This document shows, piece after piece, positions 1 to 10,100 of a stretch of DNA of 64,000 nt (within the stretch, counting starts at the first letter, position 1; each line of letters starts with the position of its first letter). A model generated the notes under the pieces. That model did no database searches. It saw only the letters and a program-made list of their open reading frames with translations, and was not told where the DNA came from. The stretch is from assembly GCA_038087015.1 (NCBI GenBank), contig JASBNA010000028.1, positions 62,001-126,000 of the forward strand. The letters run 5' to 3'. The position numbers and the translations under genes are program-made. The DNA comes from Cerrena zonata (Eukaryota; Basidiomycota; Agaricomycetes; Polyporales; Cerrenaceae).

Positions 1-192
1 GTGATGGAGTCAATTTTTTTTTTCCTCTTCTCATAAAGAAAGAGTTCGCTGAGTGTTTCTGATGGACTCTGATTTAGTAGATGATAATTAAGTCATTTTT
101 GGATGGGATTACCAACCCACACTAATCTATATTGAATCTTATATCTGCAGCATCTAGGTATTGCTTCCAGCGTATTGTCTTTTCACCTGGTC

Positions 193-199
193 TATATAA
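193..199 (+). promoter_or_regulatory. TATA-like element upstream of PRS3
   Basis: TATATAA lies about 80 bp before the PRS3 start codon, followed by a pyrimidine-rich stretch and a run of T before the ATG. The placement is typical of a yeast core promoter. The call rests on motif and position only. Confidence 0.5.
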
Positions 200-277
200 A
201 GAAAAGCTAGATTAACTTGCTTTTTTCTTTTTACTTTAATTTTTTTAATTTTTAATTTTTTTTTTTTTCAAAAAACC

Positions 278-1240
278 ATGTCTACTAATTCGATTAAGTT
301 ATTGGCTAGTGACGTTCACCGGGGTTTAGCTGAGTTGGTCGCTAAGAGATTGGGCTTGAAGTTGACTCCTTCTGAATTGAAAAGAGACTCTACTGGAGAA
401 GTACAATTTTCTATTGGGGAATCGGTGAGAGACGAAGATATATTCATTATATGTCAAATTGGTTCAGGGGTTGTTAATGATCGTGTTATTGAATTACTTA
501 TTATGATTAATGCTTGTAAGACTGCAAGTGCCCGTAGAATCACGGTCATTTTACCAAATTTTCCTTATGCAAGACAAGATAGAAAAGATAAATCCAGAGC
601 ACCAATTACTGCCAAATTAATGGCTGATATGCTTACTACTTCAGGTTGTAATCACGTCATTACCATGGACTTACATGCTTCTCAAATTCAAGGTTTCTTT
701 GATGTTCCAGTTGATAATTTATATGCCGAACCAAGCGTTGTTAGATATATTAAAGAAAAAATCAATTATAAAGAAGCCATCATCATTTCTCCAGATGCCG
801 GTGGTGCTAAAAGAGCTGCTGGTTTGGCCGACAGACTAGACTTGAACTTTGCTTTGATCCATAAAGAAAGAGCTAGAGCAAATGAAGTTTCTAGAATGGT
901 TTTGGTTGGGGACGTCACCGATAAAATCTGTGTTATTGTCGATGATATGGCTGACACTTGTGGTACCTTGGCTAAAGCTGCTGAAGTCCTTTTGGATAAC
1001 GGTGCCAAAGATGTCATTGCAATTGTAACCCATGGTATCTTATCTGGTAATGCTCTTAAAAATATTAACAACTCTAAGCTTAATCGTGTTGTTTGTACTA
1101 ACACCGTTCCTTTTGAAGAAAAATTGGATCTTTGCCCTAAATTAGATACCATCGATGTTTCTGCGGTCTTAGCTGAAGCTATAAGAAGACTTCATAATGG
1201 TGAAAGTATATCATATTTATTCAAAAATGCTCCTTTATGA
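278..1240 (+). CDS. PRS3: Ribose-phosphate pyrophosphokinase, Prs3 type
   Basis: This 320-residue protein makes PRPP from ribose-5-phosphate and ATP, the entry point for purine, pyrimidine, histidine and tryptophan synthesis. The sequence is collinear with yeast Prs3 from the first residues (TNSIKLLA, then [15 protein letters not shown]). The flexible catalytic loop with YARQDRKD lies near residues 97-104, the divalent-metal segment [12 protein letters not shown] near 131-142, and the PRPP-binding motif [12 protein letters not shown] near 219-230. Length equals that of the family. In S. cerevisiae Prs3 works in hetero-oligomers with Prs1, which is not in this window. No in-frame CTG codon was seen. 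The start is the first ATG after a T-rich leader, and a TATA-like element lies about 85 bp upstream. Confidence 0.95.
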   Translation: MSTNSIKLLASDVHRGLAELVAKRLGLKLTPSELKRDSTGEVQFSIGESVRDEDIFIICQIGSGVVNDRVIELLIMINACKTASARRITVILPNFPYARQDRKDKSRAPITAKLMADMLTTSGCNHVITMDLHASQIQGFFDVPVDNLYAEPSVVRYIKEKINYKEAIIISPDAGGAKRAAGLADRLDLNFALIHKERARANEVSRMVLVGDVTDKICVIVDDMADTCGTLAKAAEVLLDNGAKDVIAIVTHGILSGNALKNINNSKLNRVVCTNTVPFEEKLDLCPKLDTIDVSAVLAEAIRRLHNGESISYLFKNAPL

Positions 1241-1487
1241 TGTACTACTATTAGCCCCCTTTCAATTTATCACTCCACCTTTTATTGAATATTTTCTATT
1301 TATTTCATTATTTACTATTTTTCTAACTTCCTTTTATATACATCAAAAACTACAGTATCACAAGCTTCTAATGTAATTTACTGACTCGCAATGAATTTTC
1401 CGGAGAAGCAAAAGAAAAAAAAAATGTGAATAAAAATTCAAATATCAAAGTCAACGGCTTTTTCTATTCCATTTTATAGAATATATA

Positions 1488-2333
1488 ATGTCTAACGTGT
1501 ATGTGTCCTGACCTCGTTAGTAATAAATAGCTAATACTAACTTACTCAGTCCAGCAAACATTAGAGCATGTCTTTTTGGTACGTTAACTCGATGAATGTA
1601 CAATACAATACTTTGATATTAACCTGAACCCCACAATGAAGACATGGATGGTACAATCCTAAACACTGAAGATATCTACACCGAAGCCTCATCGGAGCTT
1701 TTGGCCAAATATGGCAAAGGTCCCATGACTTGGGATGTCAAAATCAAGTTGCAAGGCCGTCCGGGTCCTGAAGCAACCAAAATCATGATTCAAGAATATG
1801 ATTTACCAATCACTCCACAAGAGTTTATTGCCGAATCCATTAAAGTCCAAGAGAATAAATGGGCCCGTACAAAGTTTTTACCGGGTGCTTTAGAGCTTTT
1901 GAAATATTTGAAAGAAAACGAAATTCCTATTGCATTGGGAACCAGTTCCAATAGTATCAATTACCAAAGAAAAACTCAACACTTGAAGGACGGATTCGAG
2001 CTTTTCGGTGATCATATTGTCACCGGTGATGATGAAAGAATCCCACCAGGGAAAGGTAAACCAAATCCCCATATTTGGTTTACTTGTTTAGATAGTCTCA
2101 ACACCGAGCGTCAACTGAAAGGTTTGGACTCAATAAAGATTGAAGAATGTCTAATCTTTGAAGACGGTATTCCAGGAGTAATTTCTGGCCAAAATGCCAA
2201 TGCTTATGTTATTTGGATCCCAGACCCAAATGCATTGGAAATTTTGGCCGGGAAAGAACATGAAATCATTGGTGATAAAGGCGAAATCATCAGCAGCCTC
2301 CATCACTTCGACAAAACAAAGTTTTCCCTTTAA
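1488..2333 (+). CDS. HAD-family pseudouridine-5'-phosphatase-like protein, three exons
   Basis: This is the orthologue of S. cerevisiae YKL033W-A, a HAD-superfamily phosphatase annotated as a pseudouridine-5'-phosphatase. The large open frame starts inside motif I, so it cannot be complete. Splicing two short exons restores the N-terminus: exon 1 is 1488-1498, exon 2 is 1550-1578, exon 3 is 1642-2333, giving 243 residues. Intron 1 (1499-1549) has GTATGT and TACTAAC at 1535-1541. Intron 2 (1579-1641) has GTACGT and a weaker TATTAAC at 1617-1623. The spliced start reads MSNVPANIRACLFDMDGT, with nucleophile D14 and D16. Motif II is GTSSN near residue 114, a GKGKP lysine region follows, and motif IV is FEDGIPG near 186-192. 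The exon model is inferred from splice consensus and the exact rebuilding of motif I. Confidence 0.85.
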
Positions 2334-2408
2334 TCTAGACTTCACATCCTACCATACTTAATTATTTAGAAATATGTTTTAGAGTAGCAAATCTATAGGT
2401 GTACGATC

Positions 2409-2428
2409 TTTTTTTTTTTTTTTTTTTT
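2409..2428 (+). repeat. Poly(T) tract upstream of ETP1
   Basis: A 20-base T run lies about 85 bp before the ETP1 start. Poly(dA:dT) tracts commonly exclude nucleosomes in yeast promoters. It is also a mononucleotide repeat whose length may be miscalled. Confidence 0.6.
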
Positions 2429-2511
2429 CATCTTTAAAGTGCGATAAAAGCTGATATGATCCATACCTTGAATGATTCTGGTTAAGCGATTTCATTGCCT
2501 TTCACCAGATA

Positions 2512-4389
2512 ATGATAGGTACCGATTCCTATCGAATAATTATAGAACTAAATACCCCTAAAGAGTCCGACTCTTGTGACTATAGAGACTCCCCGATAAA
2601 CATCACGTCAATTGATAACCCAACAGAATTTAAAATTTCCACGAAAGCAAACTCATCAGGGATGTCCTCGGAATCAATTGAACCATTAAGGGCCAAATTC
2701 TTAGGAGAAGGCGTTATTAGACTATTCCGAGAATTCGAAGAAGAGGAAGAGGAAAGTGGGACTGATTTTGTAACCTCTTCTATTAGTGAATCATCATCGT
2801 CATCCACACCCTTCAATCAAACAAAACAACAAACAAAGCAAACAAAAGAAGTGACTAATGATGGAGATGATACAATGGTATCAATTATTGCAGTTCCTAC
2901 ATATTTTACTGCAACCGATTTATTAGGGTTCATTGGAGAATCTTATATGAAGTACATTACTCATATTAGAATATTGAAGAGTGAAAAACCAAATCGTTTT
3001 TTAGTATTGATAAAGTTTAATGATATTTTAAAGACAGCCGAGTTTCAACTTAATTTCAATGGAAAACCGTTTAATTCTATGGAACCTGAATCTTGTCATG
3101 TTATTTTCGTAAAATCTGTTCATCTTGAAGCAAGCAGTTTGACAGAAAATGATACTATTCCAGAAGTTTCTAAAAGTTTAATTCCTTTTTTATTAACAGA
3201 CCCGTTTACATCACCTTCGCTTAATGATTCTGCATCATCTAATGATGAGACGTTAATAGAATTACCTACATGTCCTGTATGTTTAGAAAGAATGGATTCG
3301 GCAGTTACAGGATTATTAACAATAGCATGTCAACATACATTTCATTGTCAATGTTTATCTAAATGGTCAGACGATACGTGTCCCATATGTAGGTATTCAA
3401 ACAATGTGTCTAATCAAAAAGTTCGGAGGTCTATTCGTAGATTACTGCAATATAACAATTCCCGTTTACAACAATTACAACAACAACAACAACAACAATT
3501 CGAAGGTGCATCGTCATCATCACTAGATGCAAGTGCCAGTGGAGGAGGATCAGAAGCAGTGATAGAAACCAATGAGCACTGTATGGATTGTTCTAATATC
3601 ACAAATTTATGGATATGTTTAATTTGTGGGAATGTAGGTTGTGATAGATACGCACCTGAACAACATTCCTTAAAGCATTTTATTAATAGTGGTCATTGTT
3701 TTGCTATGGAATTAAATACTTCTCGGGTGTGGGATTATGCCGGGGATAATTATGTACATCGATTGGTTGCTAATGAATCAGATGGGAAGATAGTTGAATT
3801 GCCAGAGAAAAATAGCCGTTCTTCAAATGGTATTGATAACAAGAAAAATATTGATGCAAATTTTGATAAAATTGATGAAGTTGGATTTGAATATTCTCAA
3901 TTATTAATAAGTCAATTAGCGAGTCAAAGGGAATTTTATGAATCATTATTAAATGAAAAAAGTGCTCCTAAATCGCGTAGAGGGTCATCTTTAACTGATA
4001 GTACAGTAAATCAACAAGCATTAACAAATATGGAAATTAAAGTTGAAGAATTAACTTCAAAAATGGAGCAGTTAACAACCAAAACTATTCCAAATTTAAA
4101 AACAAAAATATCAAACAAAGATAACAAGATTCAACAACTCGCTAAGGATCTTAATAGTTCTAATATCCTCAATGACGCACTTTCTAAAAAGATTGACACG
4201 TTAACTTTGGAAAAGAACAAGTTAGAAAATACCAACAAAGATCTAACCGAACAGGTTAATGATTTAATGTTTTACCTCGAAAGTCAAGAAAAGTTAAAAA
4301 ACGAGCCCCAAGACGTTAGAGATGGTACCGTTGTCATAAAAGATACTCCCAAGCGTAATTCAGCTAGCTCAAAAAAGAAGCGAAAATAG
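2512..4389 (+). CDS. ETP1: BRAP2-like RING and UBP-type zinc finger protein
   Basis: A 625-residue protein with the architecture of yeast Etp1 and human BRAP2. It has an N-terminal BRAP2 RNA-recognition-like domain (about residues 120-210), a C3H2C3 RING (about 254-293, CPVCLERM to CPICR), a UBP/ZnF finger (about 353-420, CMDC to CGNVGCD), and a long coiled coil from about 440 to 600. The end is lysine-rich (SSKKKRK). The family consists of ubiquitin-binding E3-type cytoplasmic adaptors; yeast Etp1 acts in ethanol tolerance and transporter turnover. A short polyglutamine tract (CAA repeats near 3475-3500) separates the two fingers. The start is the ATG at 2512. Length compares with about 585 residues for S. 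cerevisiae Etp1. Confidence 0.9.
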   Translation: MIGTDSYRIIIELNTPKESDSCDYRDSPINITSIDNPTEFKISTKANSSGMSSESIEPLRAKFLGEGVIRLFREFEEEEEESGTDFVTSSISESSSSSTPFNQTKQQTKQTKEVTNDGDDTMVSIIAVPTYFTATDLLGFIGESYMKYITHIRILKSEKPNRFLVLIKFNDILKTAEFQLNFNGKPFNSMEPESCHVIFVKSVHLEASSLTENDTIPEVSKSLIPFLLTDPFTSPSLNDSASSNDETLIELPTCPVCLERMDSAVTGLLTIACQHTFHCQCLSKWSDDTCPICRYSNNVSNQKVRRSIRRLLQYNNSRLQQLQQQQQQQFEGASSSSLDASASGGGSEAVIETNEHCMDCSNITNLWICLICGNVGCDRYAPEQHSLKHFINSGHCFAMELNTSRVWDYAGDNYVHRLVANESDGKIVELPEKNSRSSNGIDNKKNIDANFDKIDEVGFEYSQLLISQLASQREFYESLLNEKSAPKSRRGSSLTDSTVNQQALTNMEIKVEELTSKMEQLTTKTIPNLKTKISNKDNKIQQLAKDLNSSNILNDALSKKIDTLTLEKNKLENTNKDLTEQVNDLMFYLESQEKLKNEPQDVRDGTVVIKDTPKRNSASSKKKRK

Positions 4390-5393
4390 ATACCCTGTTG
4401 ACATTCATCGTATCCGTTTTGAAGCATAAGCGAGAATTAATTCGTTGTACAGCTGGCGTTTTTTTTTTTTTTTGATTTTTTTTTCACTTTTTTGTTTGTT
4501 TTTAATCATTGGTTTGTTTGTTCGATATTTACCGGGTTTGTTCAGATGTTCCCATGATGGTAAGTGGTCGTACCTAGTAAAAGGTGATTTCCTACAATGA
4601 TATCTGCCCTATGAACATCAGATTATTTGATTGCAAATAATGAGATACCGAGAAAATTAAGGAAGGAGGAGAGAAAACGCTTACGTTGAGCTGCTCGAAC
4701 TTGCAGCATTTTAATTTATTTTTTTTTTTGAGTCCCGTTCGGAAAATCGCATCCAATTTTGACCTACGCAAATCGATAGCCACAAACTACCAGAGTAGTC
4801 TAATTTAGCTTTTAGGCTTGAGTTAAGGGAATGCCAACGGTTATGGATGGCTGACATAACGTTGTTTTTTTTTTCTTTTTTAATTAAAATTTGGCTTTTT
4901 TAATGACTCAAAAATATACCGAAAAGATCATTTCCTACCGTTTTTTTCGAAGCATAAAGGAATTTTTGAAAGGAATTTTTGAAAGGAATTTTTGAAAGGA
5001 ATTTTTTGAAAGAAATGAAATATAATATCACGAGAATAGGAGCAAATAAAGGATCGGGTTATCAGGAAAAGGAAACGATAGAAGATAAAAAAAAAAAGAA
5101 AAGTTAACAACAAAGAAGTAACGAAAGACATTAACTGAATTTTACTTAAATAAAAAGGGTGCTATTGCTTGAGTTGGTCGTTTTTTCATAATTACGTTTA
5201 AGCTATTCGTTTTTGTTTCTTTGATAAGTAAGCTCAGTCGGTCTTTAGTTGTCTAACGTTGTCATTTTCATTGGATTTATAAGGGCAACGAAATCTTCTT
5301 TTTGATTTGAAATAGAAGGTGAAATTTAAGATATAAAAAAGAAGAATTTCATTAAACAAAAACGCAAGCCGGAAAGATTCCTTCCCTTACTAG
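4390..5393. other. Gene-free interval between ETP1 and the GATA gene
   Basis: About 1 kb without a supportable gene. It is rich in T runs on plus and contains a 13-bp tandem repeat near 4956-5008. Small open frames here are low-complexity and have no recognisable product. It is probably a long promoter and 5' leader for the GATA regulator, as is usual for yeast transcription-factor genes. Confidence 0.6.
4956..5008 (+). repeat. 13-bp tandem repeat, four copies
   Basis: The unit AAAGGAATTTTTG is repeated four times head to tail. The last copy has one extra T, and a degenerate fifth start follows. It lies in the upstream region of the GATA gene, about 385 bp before its start. Confidence 0.9.
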
Positions 5394-6900
5394 ATGTGGG
5401 CAATGTCGAATAGAGATGACAGAGAAGAGCAACACTCTAAGAAGTATGTTAGATTATCTTTATCAGATCATCGGGTTTATGAGTTGAGAAGAGAAAAAAA
5501 TATAATGGATCCAAAAAATATGGAAAACCCTAGGTGGATGAGTGCTTGATTGAGTTACTAACCAATTTTTTTTAGGCTACCGTCTGTACTGGAACTTATG
5601 CTGGGCTTAAAGCCTGGTGAATCTTCTGATGTTGGTGCTCTGGTTCACGGCCAAAGCTCTCAGTATCAGCAGTTTTATCCTGGGCCAAGTTTTTGCGATT
5701 TACTGGTGAGCTCTCACCGGGGCTCACTCCCAATAAATCGTAGTCATCATTCCAATCATTCAATAAGTGCTTCAATTAGCTTACCTACAATTGCTCATAC
5801 TCCACAAGCTTCAATCACTGGAGATTCAGACTTGCTGTCTTCTGCATTACCTAGTCCTCAGGATACAACTGGAAGACAACTTCCAGATTACTCCTATTAC
5901 GATAGAGGTCAAACAAATTTGGAGCTTCAAACTTTTAGATTTCCTCAAGAATCTGAACAATCTCAAGACTATACCTTCCCCAATCACGGGTATAGTTTAG
6001 AGAGTAGGAGATCTCTACCGAAGAATGTGTTTAATGAGTCACCCGATTTACCATCAAGCTCTTCTCCTTCGCGTCTGATCCATCATGTTAAAAGCTTATC
6101 TTCCACTACAACTTTTTATCCTGATTATCAGACTCAACCTCAAGAAGAAGAATTAATCTATGATGTGCAAAAAATTATTTCATTATCAAACAATATTAAT
6201 CATAACATAAGTGATATTTATAATGGATACGCCAATTTAATTGCTGAATCCAAACCAAGATATTCTCCTAGTATCGATACCTTAGAAGGCCACGCTGTTG
6301 ATGCCCAAGGTATAGAGAAACAGATTAAGAGAGAAGCTTTTAAGAACTTTATGGGTTCAATTAAAGCTTATACTCTTGATTCTCTTCTCTTTGATCTAGA
6401 AGCAGATATGAAGGCCGTACAACGCTTAAAGGATTATAAAGCATCATTGGTAAAAGAACAAGCTTCGTCTTCAAACGAGTTTAAGCAAATGAAAAAAGAA
6501 ACTAAGGCTCCGGTGTCCAAGTCAAAACAAGACTTACCCAAAAGATCTAAGCAGACCGACACTTCTCCCAAAAGGCGTAAAAGTGAACTCTATATCGGTG
6601 GTGATGTTCTACATTTGAACATTAACAAGCCTGTCTTGGAAACAAACGCTCACATGTCCCCAATCCAAAAAAGCTTTTTGAATAAAGAGTTTTTAATCAA
6701 AAAGGGACATTCAATGTGAACAATGTGGCTCTAAAGAAACCCCTGAATGGAGAAAAGGTCCTCCTAGTTGCAAAACCTTGTGCAATGCCTGTGGCATTTA
6801 CTTTGCTAAATTGACGAAGAAGTACGACGCCGAAGAGGCTGAAAAAATCATGGCTGATAAGAAGGCTGCTGGAACCCCCCACGAGAGAAAAGTAGCCTGA
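5394..6900 (+). CDS. GATA-type zinc finger transcription factor, spliced, with frame break
   Basis: A GATA factor with a single C-terminal finger, closest in style to yeast Gat2 and Candida Brg1. Exon 1 (5394-5443, first ATG 5394, alternative ATG 5403) joins exon 2 at 5576. The intron has GTATGT at 5444, TACTAAC at 5556-5562 and an AG at 5574-5575. The join yields KLPSV-CTG-EL, resembling the LPSISEL motif of fungal regulators if CTG means serine. The main frame stops at 6719, but the finger continues one base over: CEQCGS, then TPEWRKGP and LCNACG, spaced CX2CX18CX2C, then KLTKKY, ending at 6900. The break lies between 6697 and 6717, most simply one extra base in A5G3. The middle is low-complexity Ser/Gln with a basic patch before the finger. 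The exact paralogue is uncertain. Confidence 0.8.
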
Positions 6901-7040
6901 TCTCTCTCTATAATATGCTTACTTTCTTATAATCTAATCTAATCTTTAAAGTTTATATCGTTAAACTTGTAGTATTCTTTTAGGTGCGAAAACACCTTTC
7001 TAATCAGGCGATGGAACTTCCATAAAAAAATTGAGGATAA

Positions 7041-7087
7041 AAAAATTTTTTTTTTTGGTTTTTATGGTAAAGCACGATGGGATGAGG
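7041..7087 (+). promoter_or_regulatory. RRPE-like and PAC-like elements upstream of RRP5
   Basis: AAAAATTTTT at 7041-7050 matches the core of the RRPE ribosomal RNA processing element. CGATGGGATGAGG at 7075-7087 resembles a PAC box with GATGAG. Both lie 100-150 bp before RRP5, a ribosome-biogenesis gene, where this pair is expected in yeasts. A 25-base A run follows at 7098-7122. The assignment is by motif and context. Confidence 0.5.
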
Positions 7088-7188
7088 ATGGACAGTGAAA
7101 AAAAAAAAAAAAAAAAAAAAAATGAAAAGGTTCTACTTCAATCAATAGCTCTTTAACTTGCCCAAACTATATTCAACAAGACATCGAT

Positions 7189-10100
7189 ATGGTGGATAAC
7201 CCAACTTCCAAGTCTGTTATCAGCAGCAGTGAAGTTGCTTTTCCTAGAGGTGGGGCCCAAGTGTTAACCCCTCTAGAAGTTAAAGAAATATCTAATGAAG
7301 CTACAAGAGATGTTCTTTTTGAAGCTTCAGGTTCTTCAAAAAGACCAAGTAGTTCCAAACCAGAACAAGCTTCCAAAAAGGCTAAGAGATCCAAAAAGAC
7401 AGCCAAGCCAGAAGCTGACCCAGAAGCAGAAAACAAGGTTACTATCGAAAGACTTAATTTCAAGAATTTAATACCCGGTACCTTAGTATTGGGTCAAATT
7501 ACTCAAATCAACAAACTTGATTTGACTGTTGCACTTTCTGAAAACTTGGTTGGGTATGTTCCAATAACTTCTGTCAGTGAAGAGTTCACCAGTGCTATTG
7601 AAGAATACGAAAAAAGCCAAGCAGCTGATTCCAGCGATGATGAAGAAGATTCCAATTCTCAATCAGAAAGTAAGGAACTCCCTAAGTTATCAGAAGCATT
7701 CAAGGTCGGTCAATGGGTGAAGGCAAAGGTAACTCCATCAGAATCGGAAAAGAAAAGAATTCAATTATCAATAGAACCACACTCTGTAAATGAATCATTA
7801 GAATCTGAAGATTTTGTTGCCAGTAACATTTTACAAGCTTCTGTTAAGTCTGTGGAAGATCATGGTTTGATTTTGAATATCGGAAGAGACGAAATGTCTG
7901 GGTTTATCTCTAACAAGGAATTAAAATCTTCCAAGGATATCATTATTGAAGATATAATCCCAGGTACCGTCTTATTAACTTCGATTGTATCTGCACCATC
8001 TTCGAGAACGGTTACTTTGAGACCTGCTCAAGCAATTCAAAATATTAAGAAATCGGTTGTTTCTACTATCAGCTCTATAGATGCCATTCAACCGGGTACT
8101 ATTGTTGATGCGCTTGTTTCCGATATTTCCAAAGATGGTATTGCTACTAGAGTCTTTGGTATGATTGATGGTACAATCACTTTACCTCAATTAGGAGAAT
8201 ATGATTTGAAAAAATTAAACCATAAATACTCAATTGGTAATCCAATAAAGACTAGAGTCATTGCTATTCTTTCCAAAGAAGGCGCAAAGAAACTTGTTTT
8301 ATCCCATTTGCCTAATATTCTCAATTTATCTGCAACTCCAAACGAAGAAGGCTCAAGTCCTTTAGAAGCATTCCCGGTTGGCCATTTATTCGAAAGTGCC
8401 ACTATTTCTGCCGCCGATTCTAATTACCTTTATGTCACTTTTGGTGCCGCTGATTTGAATGGTCAAATTCACAATTCTAAGGTCGACCCTGAATTGGATT
8501 TAGGTATCAATTATACTATCGGATCTCATCATAAAGCTAGAGTTACTGGATATAATGAAATCGATAATTTACTTGTATTGACCGCAGAACCAAAATTGAT
8601 AAACGCAAAATTCTTGAACGTTGAAGCTGTACCAATTGGATCGTTAGTCACTGGTGAAGTTGCCAAAATTTTACCTGATGGTAAAGGTTTAATCGTCAAT
8701 GTTGATGGTTTTGAAGCCCTTGTTCCATCAAACCATTTATCTGATATTAAACTCGTCTATCCCGAGAGAAAATTCAGAGTTGGTGGTAAAATAAAGGGTA
8801 GAGTTTTAAGTAAACACGGTAAGAAATTGTTGGTTACCGTTAGAAAGTCCTTAGTCAACATTGAAGATGAAAAAGTTTTATCTTCTTTCGATCAAGCTTA
8901 CGTTGGCTTAAAAACTGCTGCTACCGTCGACAGATATGTTCACAATGGTGCCATCGTTGCATTCTTTGGCTCTATCAGAGCTTTCTTACCAAAAAGTGAA
9001 ATCTCAGAAACCTTTGTCGAAAAAGTAAGTGATTATTTGAAGATTGGCCAAACTGTTACAGCCACAATCACCCAAGTCAATAAACTGAGCAATAGATTGA
9101 TGGTAACTTTGAGACAGTCTTCTCAATTAAGTTCAGAACAAGCTGAAGAAATTCATAATTTGGAAGCTGGTAAATCGATTGTAAAAGCAATTGTTGTTGA
9201 AAAAGCTAAAGATTCTGTAATTGTTGAGTTAGAAGGATCCAATTTACGTGGTATAATTGAAGACGGCCATTTATCAGATGGTGACTATGAAAGCAACAGA
9301 CAAATTTTCAAAAAACTCACTATTGGCGAAACCATTGAAACTGTTGTTTTAGAGAAAGACAATAAATCCAGATCCCTTGCCGTTTCTGCTAAAAAATCCT
9401 TGATTGATTCTGCCAAATTCAATGAGTTACCTGTTAGCTTTGATGATATCCACGTCAGCGATAAAATCATTCATGGTTACATCAGATCCTTGACAAACTT
9501 AGGTCTTTTTGTCACATTTGCTGGCCGCTTGACTGGTTTGATTTTAGCTAAGAATGCATTGGATAATCCAAAAGAAGACTTGTTCAAAAAATTTCACAAG
9601 AACCAATCTATCGCTTGTAATGTTATCAAAGTTGATGATGATAACAAAAGATTCTTATTATCTCCCTCTGAAAGTAGTGATAAATCTATCAGTGTTAATC
9701 TTGTTAATCCTGTGGACAAATCAAAGAAAAACACTGATAATTTTGCTCCTGGTGTCGTAACTAAAGGTAAAATCAGATCAATCAAACCAACTCACTTGAA
9801 TATTCAACTTGCTGATAATTTACTTGCTAGAGTTGATGCTTCTCAATGTTTCAACTCCTGGAATGAAATTAAAGATACCAAGAATCCTTTATCACAATTC
9901 AAAGTTGACAAAGTCGTTGATGTTAAAGTTATTGGTTATCGTGATAATAAGAAAGGCCGTTTTTCACCAATTGGTCATGGTGTAACTAAAAATACGACTT
10001 TAGAATTATCCCTTCTCAAAGGCGAAATCAAGGCTAAGAACCAACCATACAAACCTATCACATTAGAGGAAACCACCCCAGGTTCTGAATGGGTAGTTTT

